Below are positions 53,227 to 64,000 of a DNA stretch of 64,000 nt, in pieces. Both the position numbers and the translations under genes were made by a program. The stretch lies in NCBI GenBank assembly GCA_015227615.1, contig JAALGZ010000021.1:496001-560000 (forward strand). Reading direction: 5' to 3'. Under the pieces are notes generated by a model. That model searched no databases. It saw nothing but the letters and a program-made list of their open reading frames with translations, and was not told the origin of the DNA. This stretch comes from Labyrinthula sp. Ha. Lineage: Eukaryota; Sar; Bigyra; Labyrinthulida; Labyrinthulaceae. Numbering within the stretch: the first letter of the stretch is position 1; every line of letters begins with the position of its first letter.

Positions 53227-53889
53227 CTACAACTCTTGTTTAAGCTTAACTTCTATTTCTACGAAGCTTTCTGTTTTTAATGAACGCTTTAGGTGTGCAA
53301 TTACCAACAAAATAACAAGAGTAAGAACAAAAAACGATAGTACTGCTATTAAATAAAATATGGTTTCTGTACTTTCTTCATTAACTCCTTCCTCCGTTTC
53401 TCCTCCGCAGAGAGTAAACTCAAATGCACATCCATAAATAATATTCAATCCTTCAGTCGCATTTTTTGAAAGTTCTCGATAATATTCTCCATTTTTTTCA
53501 CAATTAATACAACTTGGAAGAAGACAGGTAAATGCAATTGGAAGTGAAGCTATAAAACTATCAGTACAGAATCTTCCTTCACCAACTATCTCAGCCAAAG
53601 CTTCTCCATGAGCTTCAAAGTCCAAAACATCAAAGTTCTCATAAAACTCAGTAAGTGCGTCGAGCTCCTCAATAGAAAAGGTAGAGTAAATCTCTTCCAA
53701 TGCCACAAAATATGGATCAAAACATTCAAGAACTGGAGAATATTCGTACTCACAATCCTCCTCTTCTTGAAAATTTCGGAGCTGTAAGTTTTTAGTAATC
53801 AAACCAATAGGATTATCAAAACCTAGCTCTCTATACTGAAAACTATTTCCTGGCAGCTGTTTTCTCAAACTTTCTGGTTTTAGTTTCAT
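53227..53889 (-). CDS. Cys-rich protein with one C-terminal membrane span (paralog 1)
   Basis: The frame is 220 aa from the ATG at 53,889 (MKLKPESLRK). The open frame runs 27 codons further upstream but without ATG, and this start aligns with that of the paralog at 59,813. A soluble domain has paired Cys: EEEDCEYEYSPVLECFDPY, EIVGEGRFCTDSF, CLLPSCINCEKNGEYY, IYGCAFEFTLC. An acidic linker follows, then a hydrophobic span at about residues 177-200 (FYLIAVLSFFVLTLVILLVI) and a short charged tail ending KLKQEL. No N-terminal signal peptide is visible, so topology is unclear: tail-anchored, or with an unseen signal exon. It is about 47% identical by eye to 59,067-59,813 in the core. The family is not recognised. 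Confidence 0.8.
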   Translation of the reverse strand: MKLKPESLRKQLPGNSFQYRELGFDNPIGLITKNLQLRNFQEEEDCEYEYSPVLECFDPYFVALEEIYSTFSIEELDALTEFYENFDVLDFEAHGEALAEIVGEGRFCTDSFIASLPIAFTCLLPSCINCEKNGEYYRELSKNATEGLNIIYGCAFEFTLCGGETEEGVNEESTETIFYLIAVLSFFVLTLVILLVIAHLKRSLKTESFVEIEVKLKQEL

Positions 53890-56800
53890 TCTTTTGTTTA
53901 GTTTGAAATGGTTTAGTTTAGATTGGAACCACTTCCTATTCAACTTTCCTACCCTCCTAAGGTTAAACACCGTGAAAACTCAAGTTTGAACTGTCCGCAG
54001 TTTTCTATAGTAAAATATGTACTTGGAACATACATAAATTATTACATAGTTAAATATTGGCGATAATGTTTGGAAAGCTTTATCAAAGTGTCCCCGATTT
54101 TACAACTTTTGGGTAAATTTGCAGTTGGATTATAACAAAAACAAGAATGCTTTTATCTTCATGTCTGTAATGGAAGAAACTATCCCCTTGAATCTCGATA
54201 TAGTTTTTGTGTCTCGAAATGATAGTATAAAATGAAAATGGTATCCTTGCAATTCTTTTAAATTATATATGTTTTTCTTGTAGAATTGATCTGATTTTCT
54301 AAGTAGTGTAGTTATTAAGGTGAGACTACCATATAATCCAAGTAATATGATCAAGAAAATAACTCTACCGCTAATTAGAGGAAAGTATAGCTGCTCTTAC
54401 CTTACTAAAATATTGAGAAAAGAATCCATAGCACAATGAGAATTTCTAAACGTTGGAGCTGTCGCGATAAATTATATATGTCATGCCACGGACTTTCATA
54501 TGGCGTTGAATCTGTTGGTATTCAAACGTTGGAGTAAACTACTGAAGTATGAAATTGACAACTAAACAATGGAAAAACACAGATGAAAGATATCATAGAG
54601 AAAGGCACTACTCAAGACAGATCTGTAAGGAAGCCATCAAAATCCTAAACCAAGTAGTTCCTGCTTGAGCCCCACCTTGTTATTTTCTTCTATGGAGTGA
54701 ATTTCTAATCTGGAAATGAACTCTTCTTGGCAGCGAAAATGCATAGTTCAAACCAATATCGGGTAGTATTACAGATTTTACGCACAGCTAATTAAGAATA
54801 GCTGCTTAAAACTTTGAAGTCTATGAGACATATTCTTTGGAAGGTTATGAAAATAAAATAAAAGATTCCTCTACTCTTCATGTTGACATTATCTTCTACG
54901 AGTTTGACCCCCTTTTTAAAACCAGTCCAGTGAGAAACATAAATTAAATTCATATATTTCATCTCATTTAAAAATAAATGAAATTACTGCGCAACAAGAC
55001 TAAATAAAGATATTTCACAAAGTAACATGTCAATCGGAATGTTATGGACAAAATTTGGCTCTATCATGTAATGAAATGTAACTGGGAAGATAATCCCGAG
55101 GAAGGGTATCGTAATAATAATCTAGCCACTATCGTTTGACAATTTGGTATCAGCTTCGGCGCATATCTTATAATTAAGATTGATTACTGTAGTTGCAAAA
55201 TAATTCGTAACTGTTGATTTGTTACGCAAACATCAATAATAGGTAACAAATGCAAACTCAGATGAATAATATCTGAGCTCACAGACTAAACCTTTAAATT
55301 AGTGTAAGACTCCACCATATAGAACAAAGTTGATACTGGAGTAGTTATCTAACGACTTGGGCCATCAAGAAAAAAATAATAACCTTCAATTAAGTTATAA
55401 TTTTGGGAAGCAAAGAAGAGATAAATAAGAACTACCTTCATTTCACTAATACACCTTCCGAATCTGCATGTTTTTTTCACTATATTTCTCTATTTTTTCC
55501 ATAAACGAAGATTAAGAATAAGCCCCCATTCCTCTGGATGAGACACTCATATTCTAGTGCGAGTTCTTGAAAACTCTAGTATTGCTGTTAGTCTATATAA
55601 AACACATATAATTTCCAGTTTTTCTCTATAAAACGCTATAATAATCTTGGTGGTAGCTCTTTGCAAGTACAAAATATACTTTTTTGTTTAGTCGGCTTTC
55701 AAAAAAATAAATGAGATCTTCAGACTGTGATTAGCACATATAAAAAAAATCAAGACCAGCCAGAAGTTCCTCAAACCGTAATTTGAAATATCCCAACACC
55801 ATTGGTAATAACCTCTATTACAGTTCATGGGAACGTTTGTGTCTTTGTTTGAAGATAAGTAAATCAAGTGCTGGAATTGAGAAATGTAAATAGAAATTGG
55901 TAGAGCTTTCCAACGTTCAGTTTCTATGACGAAAATATTTAGCAGTAAAACAAATTCATCTTGAATTTTTGCTTTGTTTTGTTGATTTTAAAAAGGAAAA
56001 TCGGATTTAACGTTAATGTCGTTGGAAACATAAGTGTTATCAACGGAGGGCAATATCATGATACAATAATGATATGTGTTAGGTTACTTCACGGTCGTAT
56101 GTTTAGAGGGAAGAAATATCTAGAAGAGAAATACGTTACCCCTCAAGAACATTAATTAGAACGAGAAGTTTTCTATAACAGTTTCAGGTCATAAGCTCCT
56201 GCTGGCATAGGGCTAGAATACAATGCATGAAAAAACTAATTTGTACATCTAGTTGACACATAAGGATAATGCCCATGAAAAGAAAAAGTAATTAAGTTCC
56301 TTGTTCAGCAACAATATAAAGTAGTTTTATTCCTTCCTATAGCCAATAAGTTTGGACACGGGTAAATTCATGTTCAAAACAAGGGCCATACAAATTATGA
56401 CAGACCGTAAAACCACTTAGCGTAATAAATATTTTTACAAAATAGATCTAAATTCGAGCAAACCAAAAGCCTTCTAGATAGAGATTATACTGACTTGAAT
56501 TAATACTTTATACTTAGTTTCAAGTTTGCACAATGTTATATCCTAAAACCAAAAGAGCTCCTAAAATCAAGATTCAATCTAGGAAAACCCTATCATAAGA
56601 AAATGAGTGAATAAATTTAGTTTCCAAAATCATTTTTTTGTTCAATCTCTATTTACATATCCATGTTTCATAAATACCACTTAATATCTCTCCAAATATA
56701 GTTCAGAACAGTCCAACTTAAGGAACAAAATTTAAAATATAAAACTAGTCATAAATTCAACAAAAATTTTAATACACATACCCATATTAAGGATAGTTAC

Positions 56801-59066
56801 TGAATATGTGATGGCAAGTTCCTTAAAAAATGATTCTTATACTTAATTAACCTAATCCAGATGTACTCAGAGATTAATCCATGCCATGGTGGTCTAGTTT
56901 ACAATCTATTCTAGATAAACTCATATTAGGCTATATATTGTAACTGCAATGTGGTATTTTTAATCCACAGTTTATCATGAGGAGGAATATATTTAATGGC
57001 CCATGCTTATATGAGTTGCAGACCGCTTGTTTGATTTGTACAGCACAATAGACTATAATTCTCGCAAAAGAAAAAGTATTGTATCGATATTGGTCAGTAT
57101 AATGTTTCATCAAAATAAGAAACAAATGTTAAAAGGAACCCTAATTTATTGTTAGTTCATCAGAAATTATCAACGTCATAAAACTTTTTCATAGGGTTTG
57201 AAGTATTTAAATTGATATAGCAATTGTGGAAATTGTTGTAAGTATCATTAGAGGTTAACCAAGGTTTGTAACATGTAAAGTAGAAGAAGTTAAACATCCC
57301 AGAAAAGACATAGTTTAATTTCTGAAACGATCAGAAGAATCTCTAATACCTATGATTTTTTTTCCTAGATCAGATGATAGTTCGAGACACAAGATGGTTT
57401 AGAATCTAGGGAACTGACATGCTCGAAGTGAGAGTTATGAAACAAAAATAGGTTACTATACTTCATTACACAACAATTATCTATTTAAATGAGTGCTCTC
57501 AGTTATTTGCTAAGGCAACGTTTATTCTTTTGCATCTGTGTGAAATAGACAGCTCTATTTGATCTCATACTAATTTCTCTTATGGCGAAGTTTAATGTTT
57601 GTCCTGATTAGTTTCATACTTTTATGAACTAGAAACCTAAGTTTCATAGTAAGAAACATACCTTCTAGTCTAATAAAAAATAGTTACAGTTATAACATAC
57701 TCTTAAAGTATTCAATTATGAATGATTTCAATTAGAATAAATGAATCAAGGTGATTGCTATATTTAAAGAAAAATTTATGTAATTACCTGAAGAATAATT
57801 TCTTGAATGTGCCCCGAAACTTCCGGGTATGCTTTCTTAATGCTTGTAAACTCGTACTAGTAGTAGAAAAAGATTCAAACATCAGATAATACAGAGACTA
57901 AGTAGTTGAACATCTTTGTCAACTTGCTCTCCTACATCTTTTTTACTGAAAAAAAAACTATAAATCCTACATGTGTACTAATGAACTGGAAAGAAAAATG
58001 AACATTTTCTTAAAGTTTAGTTTTTCAATCAACCAATGACTGCATAAATATAATAAAAATAATTCATAATATAATAAACTAAATATTAATTTATATAGAC
58101 TTCATTCAAAATTTTCAAATTTGTTTCAAAATTTTCAGACTATACTCTATTAGATTTAATACCGAGTAATATATACCCTACTCAATATTCAACATTGATG
58201 GCAAGACTAAAATTAAATTTCTAAAGCAAAAATAATATCTAAATATTAAATATCTCGCAAAACTTATGAGTATTTTGATATCTACTCTGGTTGTTGTAAT
58301 ACAAGAAAGGCACTATATTGTTACTGTTCTAGAATAATACATGTTTTAATCAGCTATAGTTAAATTTGGGCAACATAATCAAGGAACAGATATTGAAAGT
58401 ATATTGATGAAGTCTTTCTTATCTTTTTGATAGTTGGATTTTAGTATAGGAACAACTAACTCATATATTCTGAAAATATTTTTGTTATTATTGTTTTTTA
58501 ACACTACTCAGAGCAAAAGTCCCATCGTTGTAAATCGAGTCTTTGGATGCATGAATTCATTCAGTTGAAGCTATGATACCAATAGTCTACTTTATAATAT
58601 TTTTCTGTAAGAAGTTGCAAAAAAAACAGAGTATTATACTTTTCGTTTATCTGTTATTACTTTAAATATATCAGGTAGAAAAAAATAATTCCTCTTTATA
58701 TTTATTTAACCGAATTTTGAAATGAGCACTGAGAAAAATGCATTCTTGCGTGAAGGAAAGACATCTAAAATATTTTCTCGCAATATATAACCTATTTTCT
58801 TTCCGAAAATACAAAAAAAACTTTTGTTTGTTGGTTCTTCAACTTGTTAGATACTTTGCTTAATATGTATGTTGCTTTAGGTAAACCTCTTTTGTGACAA
58901 TAGCTTTCAACTTGAATTAATCTTTATCAAAAGATATGTTTTGTAGAAAGAGAAAATAAAGAAGAAATGAAAATATGTAGATTTTATTATTTCAATATTA
59001 TTATTTAAATGTTATTATTTATACAAAACTAAACCCTCAATTATATTTTACTCATAATAAGTTTCT
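53890..59066. other. 5.2-kb intergenic stretch between the two Cys-rich paralogs
   Basis: No convincing gene on either strand. Short frames (54,130-54,354 minus; 55,961-56,155 plus; 56,931-57,125 minus) lack recognisable domains or coding bias. Sequence is AT-rich with many homopolymers. The first 100 bases above 53,889 share actaaac-type motifs with the leader of the paralog at 59,813. Confidence 0.55.
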
Positions 59067-59813
59067 CTACAACAACTCCTTTGATTTAGCCTTCACTTCT
59101 CCCCTACTTCCTGGTTTTAATGATCCCTTCTTCAAAGCAAACAGAGCAACGATTACTGCAAACAAGGCAAAAAATAAAGCTGCTACAGACAAATAAAATG
59201 ACAGTTCTTCAACTTCAACTTCTTCACTTGATTCATTATCCTCATCAACTGGTGCACTAGTTTCTTCAATAGTTGGAAAGCCAGTAGGAAAGAAACTTGG
59301 AGCACTTGTTGGTAAATAAGTTGGTGCAGCAGTTTCCTCCTTACATAGACCAATATCTATTCCACAGCCATATATCAAATTTAACTGTTCTGATACTAAA
59401 TCACTAGCTTGTTCAAATAATACTCCATTTCTTTCACAATTAATACAGCTTGGGAGAGCGCAGGTTAGTAGAAGAGGAAGTGCAGCCACAAAATCATCAG
59501 TACAAAATCCTCCTTCTCCAACTATTTCAGCTAAACCTTCTCCCAAGGCTTCCGGATCTCTGGCTTCATAGCTACCAAGAAGCTCTATAAAAGCTTCTTG
59601 TTGCTCAGGTGTTAGTGAGAAGAACACATCCAGCAATGCATCGTTATAAGGAGTAATGCATTCAATAATTCCAACATATTCATATTCGCAGTCCTCCTCG
59701 TCTTGTAAACTTGGGATCTGCAAGTCTAGACCAATTACCTCAAGTAAATTCTCAAATCCAAGAGCTCCTGTATCTAGCACTGTCTTTTGTGTCTCTTCTT
59801 TCAAGTGGGTCAT
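59067..59813 (-). CDS. Cys-rich protein with Pro/Thr/Ser stalk and C-terminal membrane span (paralog 2)
   Basis: The frame is 248 aa from ATG (MTHLKEETQKTVL) to TAG. The Cys-rich core matches paralog 1: DEEDCEYEYVGIIECITPY, LAEIVGEGGFCTDDF, CALPSCINCERNG, LIYGCGIDIGLC. Unlike paralog 1 it has a stalk of about 45 residues (PTYLPTSAPSFFPTGFPT), a repeat style frequent in diatom and related stramenopile surface proteins, then an acidic stretch. A membrane span follows at about 205-228 (FYLSVAALFFALFAVIVALF), and the basic tail GSLKPGSRGEVKAKSKELL corresponds to RSLKTESFVEIEVKLKQEL of paralog 1. The stalk implies the core faces outside, yet no signal peptide is seen. Both paralogs share orientation and a similar leader just before the ATG (aaaagaaatg, aaaagaatg). 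The function is unknown. Confidence 0.85.
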   Translation of the reverse strand: MTHLKEETQKTVLDTGALGFENLLEVIGLDLQIPSLQDEEDCEYEYVGIIECITPYNDALLDVFFSLTPEQQEAFIELLGSYEARDPEALGEGLAEIVGEGGFCTDDFVAALPLLLTCALPSCINCERNGVLFEQASDLVSEQLNLIYGCGIDIGLCKEETAAPTYLPTSAPSFFPTGFPTIEETSAPVDEDNESSEEVEVEELSFYLSVAALFFALFAVIVALFALKKGSLKPGSRGEVKAKSKELL

Positions 59814-61249
59814 TTCTTTTATTTTGTTTACTTTGGTTTAGTGAACCATGTCTACCGGGCTCTTAGAACTCCTCAGCGGGAGAAATTTGAACTTTGCACT
59901 GGGCATTCTTTATTTAACCTTGTTCAGAACGCAGTTGTCATACAGGGTAACACAACATTATATAATATGTTCTTACCAAAGGAGTAAAATAAATTAAAAG
60001 TGTTCCAGATTCCCGGATTTTAGGAAGATAATGCAGTTGTATAATAGATTCAATAAAGTTATCTGTATTGTACAAACGTTAGGTTACGAGATAAAAACTA
60101 AGTAAACGAGTTTTGCATCTCGCAATATGTTTAGCCACAAGATGTATAAAAGGACACAATGCGTATTTTTCTATTTGAACAGAGAATATCTCAGTTTCTT
60201 CTTTATTCTAAGAACTAAGAAAAAGATTTGTTTTCAAATCTATTTAAATAGTATGTCGGAAGTTTAACCTACGTATACGACACTATGAGCCAAAGAAACT
60301 TTAGTATTATGGCGACCAAACTGCGAGTTTTTACTTCATGTTCTCCGGATGAATGTCTTCACGACAACCAAAATGATCAAAAGAGGTTCTCAACCCTTCC
60401 TATTCTAGAATTTAAGCTCCCATTACTACAGTTTTAAAAACAAATCAAATAACACCTTCATTAGCTTTTCTGGGAAATAAAATTTCTATAGCCACTCAAG
60501 AAAAACTATCTCTAGGAAAAATACCTTTATACATAAATAAATGGGAATAAAGGAAACAAGTATAGGTGATACAACAGTGTATACAGATAAAAAGTAGAGC
60601 AGCGAATTGATGTTTTTTGTTAGAGTTAGTTATTATTAGTTAAGAAGATCGTTTGTTGCAATAAGATGACTCCAATATAATTTATAACATGACCAACCAA
60701 AAAGAGGTAATCCAGGTTTTCTGCAGATGTCTCCATCAGATACCAGCTACTAAAAATATTCAAACCCTATCTTGCTCGTTAGGTTATTGTGACAATGCTT
60801 CAAGCTTAGTGCTGCTAATCAGAAAGTCTTGAAAAGCGTCATGTAAATGCTTTGTATTCTTAGATTATCTATCGATACTTAGTTTGTTATTTTTTAATTT
60901 CTAAAATATTAAGCGACCCTTGATATTGAAAACCAATATCGATAAGCAATAGCCTAAAAGTCTACTAAAACCTAGTGAACGTTGATATATACTATATTCA
61001 ATAAAAACACTTAACATTAATCTACACAAATAGAATGAAGCTGCTAGTTATGTTAAGCAATGATGCAATCTTTTGCACAAAAACATTTGTGTACTTGAAA
61101 TGGAAAGAGAAGACTTCACAAGTTCCATCAGATTAGTTCCGTTAACAATTCTTGTTGTGAGCTCAATATACACACCAGTCGTTCGTAGGTAGTATTTTCA
61201 CCGCCTCCTGCAGACATTGATAATTGATTTGTGTTCTTAGGTCGATGGA

Positions 61250-61370
61250 AGGCATGTTTATCGGGATAACAAGAGCTTCTCGAGAAGAATTTTACCAAAA
61301 TATTTGTATTTCCGGATAACGAGAGAAACCCTTCCGAGAAGCCTTTCTTGAAAAGAATTCTTGAGCAGGA
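61250..61370 (+). repeat. Dispersed repeat copy with CTCGAGAA-type motifs
   Basis: It shares gataac-ag-gcttctcgagaa followed by attttaccaaaatat with about 62,102-62,145, then a further cgagaagc-type segment in each copy. Family unknown; it may be the end sequence of an old element. Confidence 0.45.
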
Positions 61371-62079
61371 ATCATTTATGACTTGATATTGCCAAAATTT
61401 TCACATCCCAATTCCACTAACACTTGATAACAACTAAAAGTTATAAGGCCTAAAATACATCATTCAAAAGCTCTTTCGATTTAAATTCTTATTATTTAGT
61501 TCGTTTTCACTTTTTACTAACGTAACCTGACAAAAAAACAAAAAATACTGTACAGGTTAGCATGATTAATGTATAATCATCATATGGAAATGAGTCTATC
61601 TCTGTCTAAACTTTGTTTCAGACAATTTTCCACACTTGCTTAAAGAGCATTTTATCTTGCAAACGCGGAGTAAAATGGAAGGAATCACTTCAAGATGATA
61701 CGTTCATGTTGAGGTGCGACTTGAGAAACTGGAGAGTTTCTTAAAACATTAACACTTAAGTTCAGTAATAATAATTTAGTCTGTTAGACTATTTTCAGGG
61801 TTCTTACCCTTCAGGTTTCTCGTTATTTTAACTCTAACATGAACAACATAAAAAAACTTAAAAGTACAAGTGTTGTAAAATTAGCTTGAGCAAGCAAAGT
61901 ATTCTTTAAACTTTAACCTCAACAAACCCTAAAAAATGAATAAGGTAAGCAAATAAGCACATTGTTTAGCGCTCAGTTTTCACACGTTTTGTCACTTTGT
62001 TGTATTTCTGTTATTTGTTTGGTACCAAAATTTTGTATGGTGTTGGCGCAGGAGAACAAATTTGAATTGCTCAAAAATA

Positions 62080-62210
62080 TTTCTCTCCTTAGTTCTCGCG
62101 AGATAACTAGGCCTTCTCGAGAATGATTTTATCAAAATATCAGTGCTGCGGGAAAATTTGAGTGCTATTCTCGAGAAGCTCTCGTCAAGACTCTCTCATT
62201 AAACGTATCT
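62080..62210 (+). repeat. Dispersed repeat copy, partner of 61,250-61,370
   Basis: It contains gataactaggccttctcgag and attttatcaaaatatc, and again a cgagaagctctcg segment near its end. Spacing between the two copies is about 830 bp. Confidence 0.45.
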
Positions 62211-62879
62211 AGTCGATGGGCTACAGGAAATATGACGCAGCTGTATAATATAGTCAACACACTCTTAAGCGCCCGGTTGTTTGCCTCAAAACTAAGGTAC
62301 TTCTTCTAATCTGATCCACCGGAGCAACTTCCCAAAATTAAATATCCCATGGACAAAACCATCGATCCACAGTATCGAGATTTTCCATAACTGAAGTTTC
62401 AGGTGGGCTAGCAAAATATGTTAGACCAATTCTAATGCAAAATTGGAAACATGAAGTATGCAAAAAGATAAAGCAAAGGGCTGAACCTAAAACAAATGGT
62501 TCTAAGGCCCGAAGAATAAAATCTATCTAAAACTGTAGGGAATTTGGGTACGGATATTTATATCATAACTCAGAAGATATTGTGGAAGTCATCACTACAC
62601 CTGCCAGTTGTAAATTAAGCTCAAAAAATCATGCTTCTAACAACTTCAAAAAGACAACAATTTCTGTGAAATGCAGTTAAAGCTGCTGAAGACTTAATGG
62701 TTACAGAATTAAGTATAGTTCAGACTAGAATTGCTCGTTTGAAGTTAACATTAAGCTTATTCTTGACACAAGAAAGCGCCTTTTCGTCTTAAACAAAAAA
62801 AATCACTGCAATCATGAGACCAAAGCACTTTGAAATGTAAAAACATATACAAGACTTTACAACATAAAACTTAAGAATG

Positions 62880-63700
62880 ACTAAACACTTGAGATTTGTT
62901 GACAGCGGAATCGCAGTAGCAGATGTTGCTCTTCATCTCAACTTTACAGGAAAGATTCTTAGCCAAAAAGCAGCAAAAAGAATTAAGAAAAACATAAACA
63001 AGGAGTAAATTTTACCAAAGATAATAATTTCAAAAAGTAAATCAGCTGTGGCAAGAGATGCCTCGAAAGTGGAGCAAGTTTTAATATGACATGGGAATAT
63101 TCCAAAGATGGCAAAGCTATTTTAAGCAGACTCAATTTTCAAAAGGGCCTGCAGAATAAGTTAAACAGTATATATGGGGATAGTATCCTAATGGATACTA
63201 CCCATGATTTCAGCAAATAAAGATTCGCAGCAATACTCCCTTGCAGGATCAATTGGTTTTTGAATAAGTTAAACTCTTACTACACGATGATGGAAACAAT
63301 TCGGGCAAAGTTATCATTAAGAGCTTTAAACATATTAGTCTTCATGGTGCGGTTGTCACCATGACGGATAGTAGTAAAGATTTGGAAGCAGGTATGAATT
63401 AACTTGGAGCTTATAATGTTCTCTCCGGTAAGCGCTTCCGTGCAATTTTGAACTCAGCTGTCGCTGGTCTAAGAAGAAGTAAAAGGGTAAAGCCTACCTC
63501 GATGTCGTTGAAAGTATTGACAGGAAGTTTTCGTGCGAAGAAAACCCTGATCAACTTATTGAATACGTATTCGCTGAGTTTGAAGTTAAACCTCAATAAG
63601 TAAGCCTGATAAATCAAATAAAAAATGTGTTGAGTAAGAACACCAAAGTATCTTAATTTCCCCCACAATACCACCCAAAAGTTTAAAGCTTTCCAATCCA
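62880..63700 (+). mobile_element. Decayed LTR-retrotransposon pol fragment
   Basis: This is a broken fossil. A retropepsin-like segment (FVDSGIAVADVALHL) lies at about 62,895. A reverse-transcriptase-like segment at about 63,430-63,600 (FRAILNSAVAGLRRSKRVK, AYLDVV, DQLIEYVFAEFEVKP) has the spacing of the Ty3-type NAPxxFQ-YLDD-VF region. No LTRs are visible and the element may run past the window end. It looks old. Confidence 0.4.
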
Positions 63701-64000
63701 TCATCAAGAGAAACGAAGAACTAACTTCCACCTTCAAAACTGTGCCCTTGCTTAGTTTCCCATTTTCCATGACAATGCTGAGGATATTTACATTGTGAGA
63801 GCTTTAAAAAGTCCAAGGGTTTGGTCTGGGAGGATAAAATGGTTAACAAAGAGGTTGATCACATGCTCACAGCATAATTGAAGTTTAAGACAGAGGTTTA
63901 AACCGTAGAATAATAAAATGAATGTAAGTTTGTCGTAAGTGATTCAGAGCTCAGGGTAAAGACTAGACATGTTACCAAAGTTACAGAACGGCATGGAGTA
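63701..64000. other. Right edge of window, probably more decayed element sequence
   Basis: No intact gene. It is possibly a continuation of the fossil pol region, but no domain could be recognised. Confidence 0.3.

Larger units (their letters stand above)
59814..62870. other. Intergenic DNA with dispersed repeats
   Basis: No gene is supported. A related pair of GC-richer segments (about 61,250-61,370 and 62,080-62,200) interrupts the AT-rich background. A second possible pair is short (about 60,034 and 62,231, gcag-ttgtataata). The first 180 bases are the leader and promoter of the gene ending at 59,813. Confidence 0.5.

Noticed and set aside
55961-56155. 64-codon frame possibly from a small conserved gene
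   Set aside because: No ATG start, no convincing domain, and no flanking exon-like sequence.
59814-59987. Open frame overlapping the leader of the Cys-rich gene
   Set aside because: It is a shadow on the opposite strand without any domain.
1-64000. tRNA genes, rRNA genes, CRISPR arrays or bacterial operon features
   Set aside because: No T-arm plus acceptor pattern, rRNA core or spaced direct-repeat array was seen by eye; a covariance search would be needed to exclude tRNAs fully. The organism is eukaryotic.

Overview
The window is AT-rich nuclear DNA from a eukaryote, probably a protist. It has low gene density, single-exon host genes, several tandemly duplicated gene families and many LTR retrotransposons. 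One host protein carries a Pro/Thr/Ser-rich stalk of the PTxLPTSAPS type that is common in diatom and other stramenopile surface proteins, so a stramenopile is my best guess. This is a weak inference.

Layout. 1-3591 is the 3' part of a Ty1/copia element. About 3.9-12.8 kb (block A) and 35.0-42.2 kb (block B) are copies of one segmental duplication. Each ends in a convergent pair: a decayed multi-pass membrane protein gene (+) and a decayed copy of a second family (-). A third, older copy of the pair lies at 24.65-26.68 kb, and there the minus-strand gene is intact. Block A carries a 1.67-kb insertion that block B lacks. About 13.1-20.6 kb is a heavily decayed Ty3-like fossil. A ricin-B-like secreted lectin gene is at 23.2-24.0 kb. 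Two full-length Ty3-like elements with paired LTRs lie at 26,819-34,993 (LTRs identical) and 43,373-51,118 (LTRs about 3 differences in 439 bp). At 53-60 kb there are two paralogous genes for Cys-rich proteins with one C-terminal membrane span. A further decayed pol fragment is at about 62.9-63.7 kb.

The main discovery candidate is that both full-length Ty3-like elements, and the fossil at 13-20.6 kb, encode an MT-A70-type adenine-N6 methyltransferase domain (DPPW or DPAW catalytic motif, then NPTRG and YPT signatures). It is fused to the C-terminus of the polyprotein, behind integrase, a chromodomain and a Myb/SANT-like domain. The second element also has its retropepsin-like domain in ORF2, between the Myb-like and methyltransferase domains, rather than after Gag. 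The methyltransferase is kept in elements of clearly different age and sequence, which points to one old acquisition held by selection. It is an unusual marriage of a chromovirus-like retrotransposon and an adenine methylation writer.

I infer that reverse transcriptase, RNase H and integrase copy and insert the element, that the chromodomain and Myb-like domain help choose the chromatin target, and that the methyltransferase marks RNA, cDNA or the surrounding chromatin DNA. The host pair and the Cys-rich family look like lineage-specific surface or membrane families expanding locally, with signs of gene conversion between blocks A and B.
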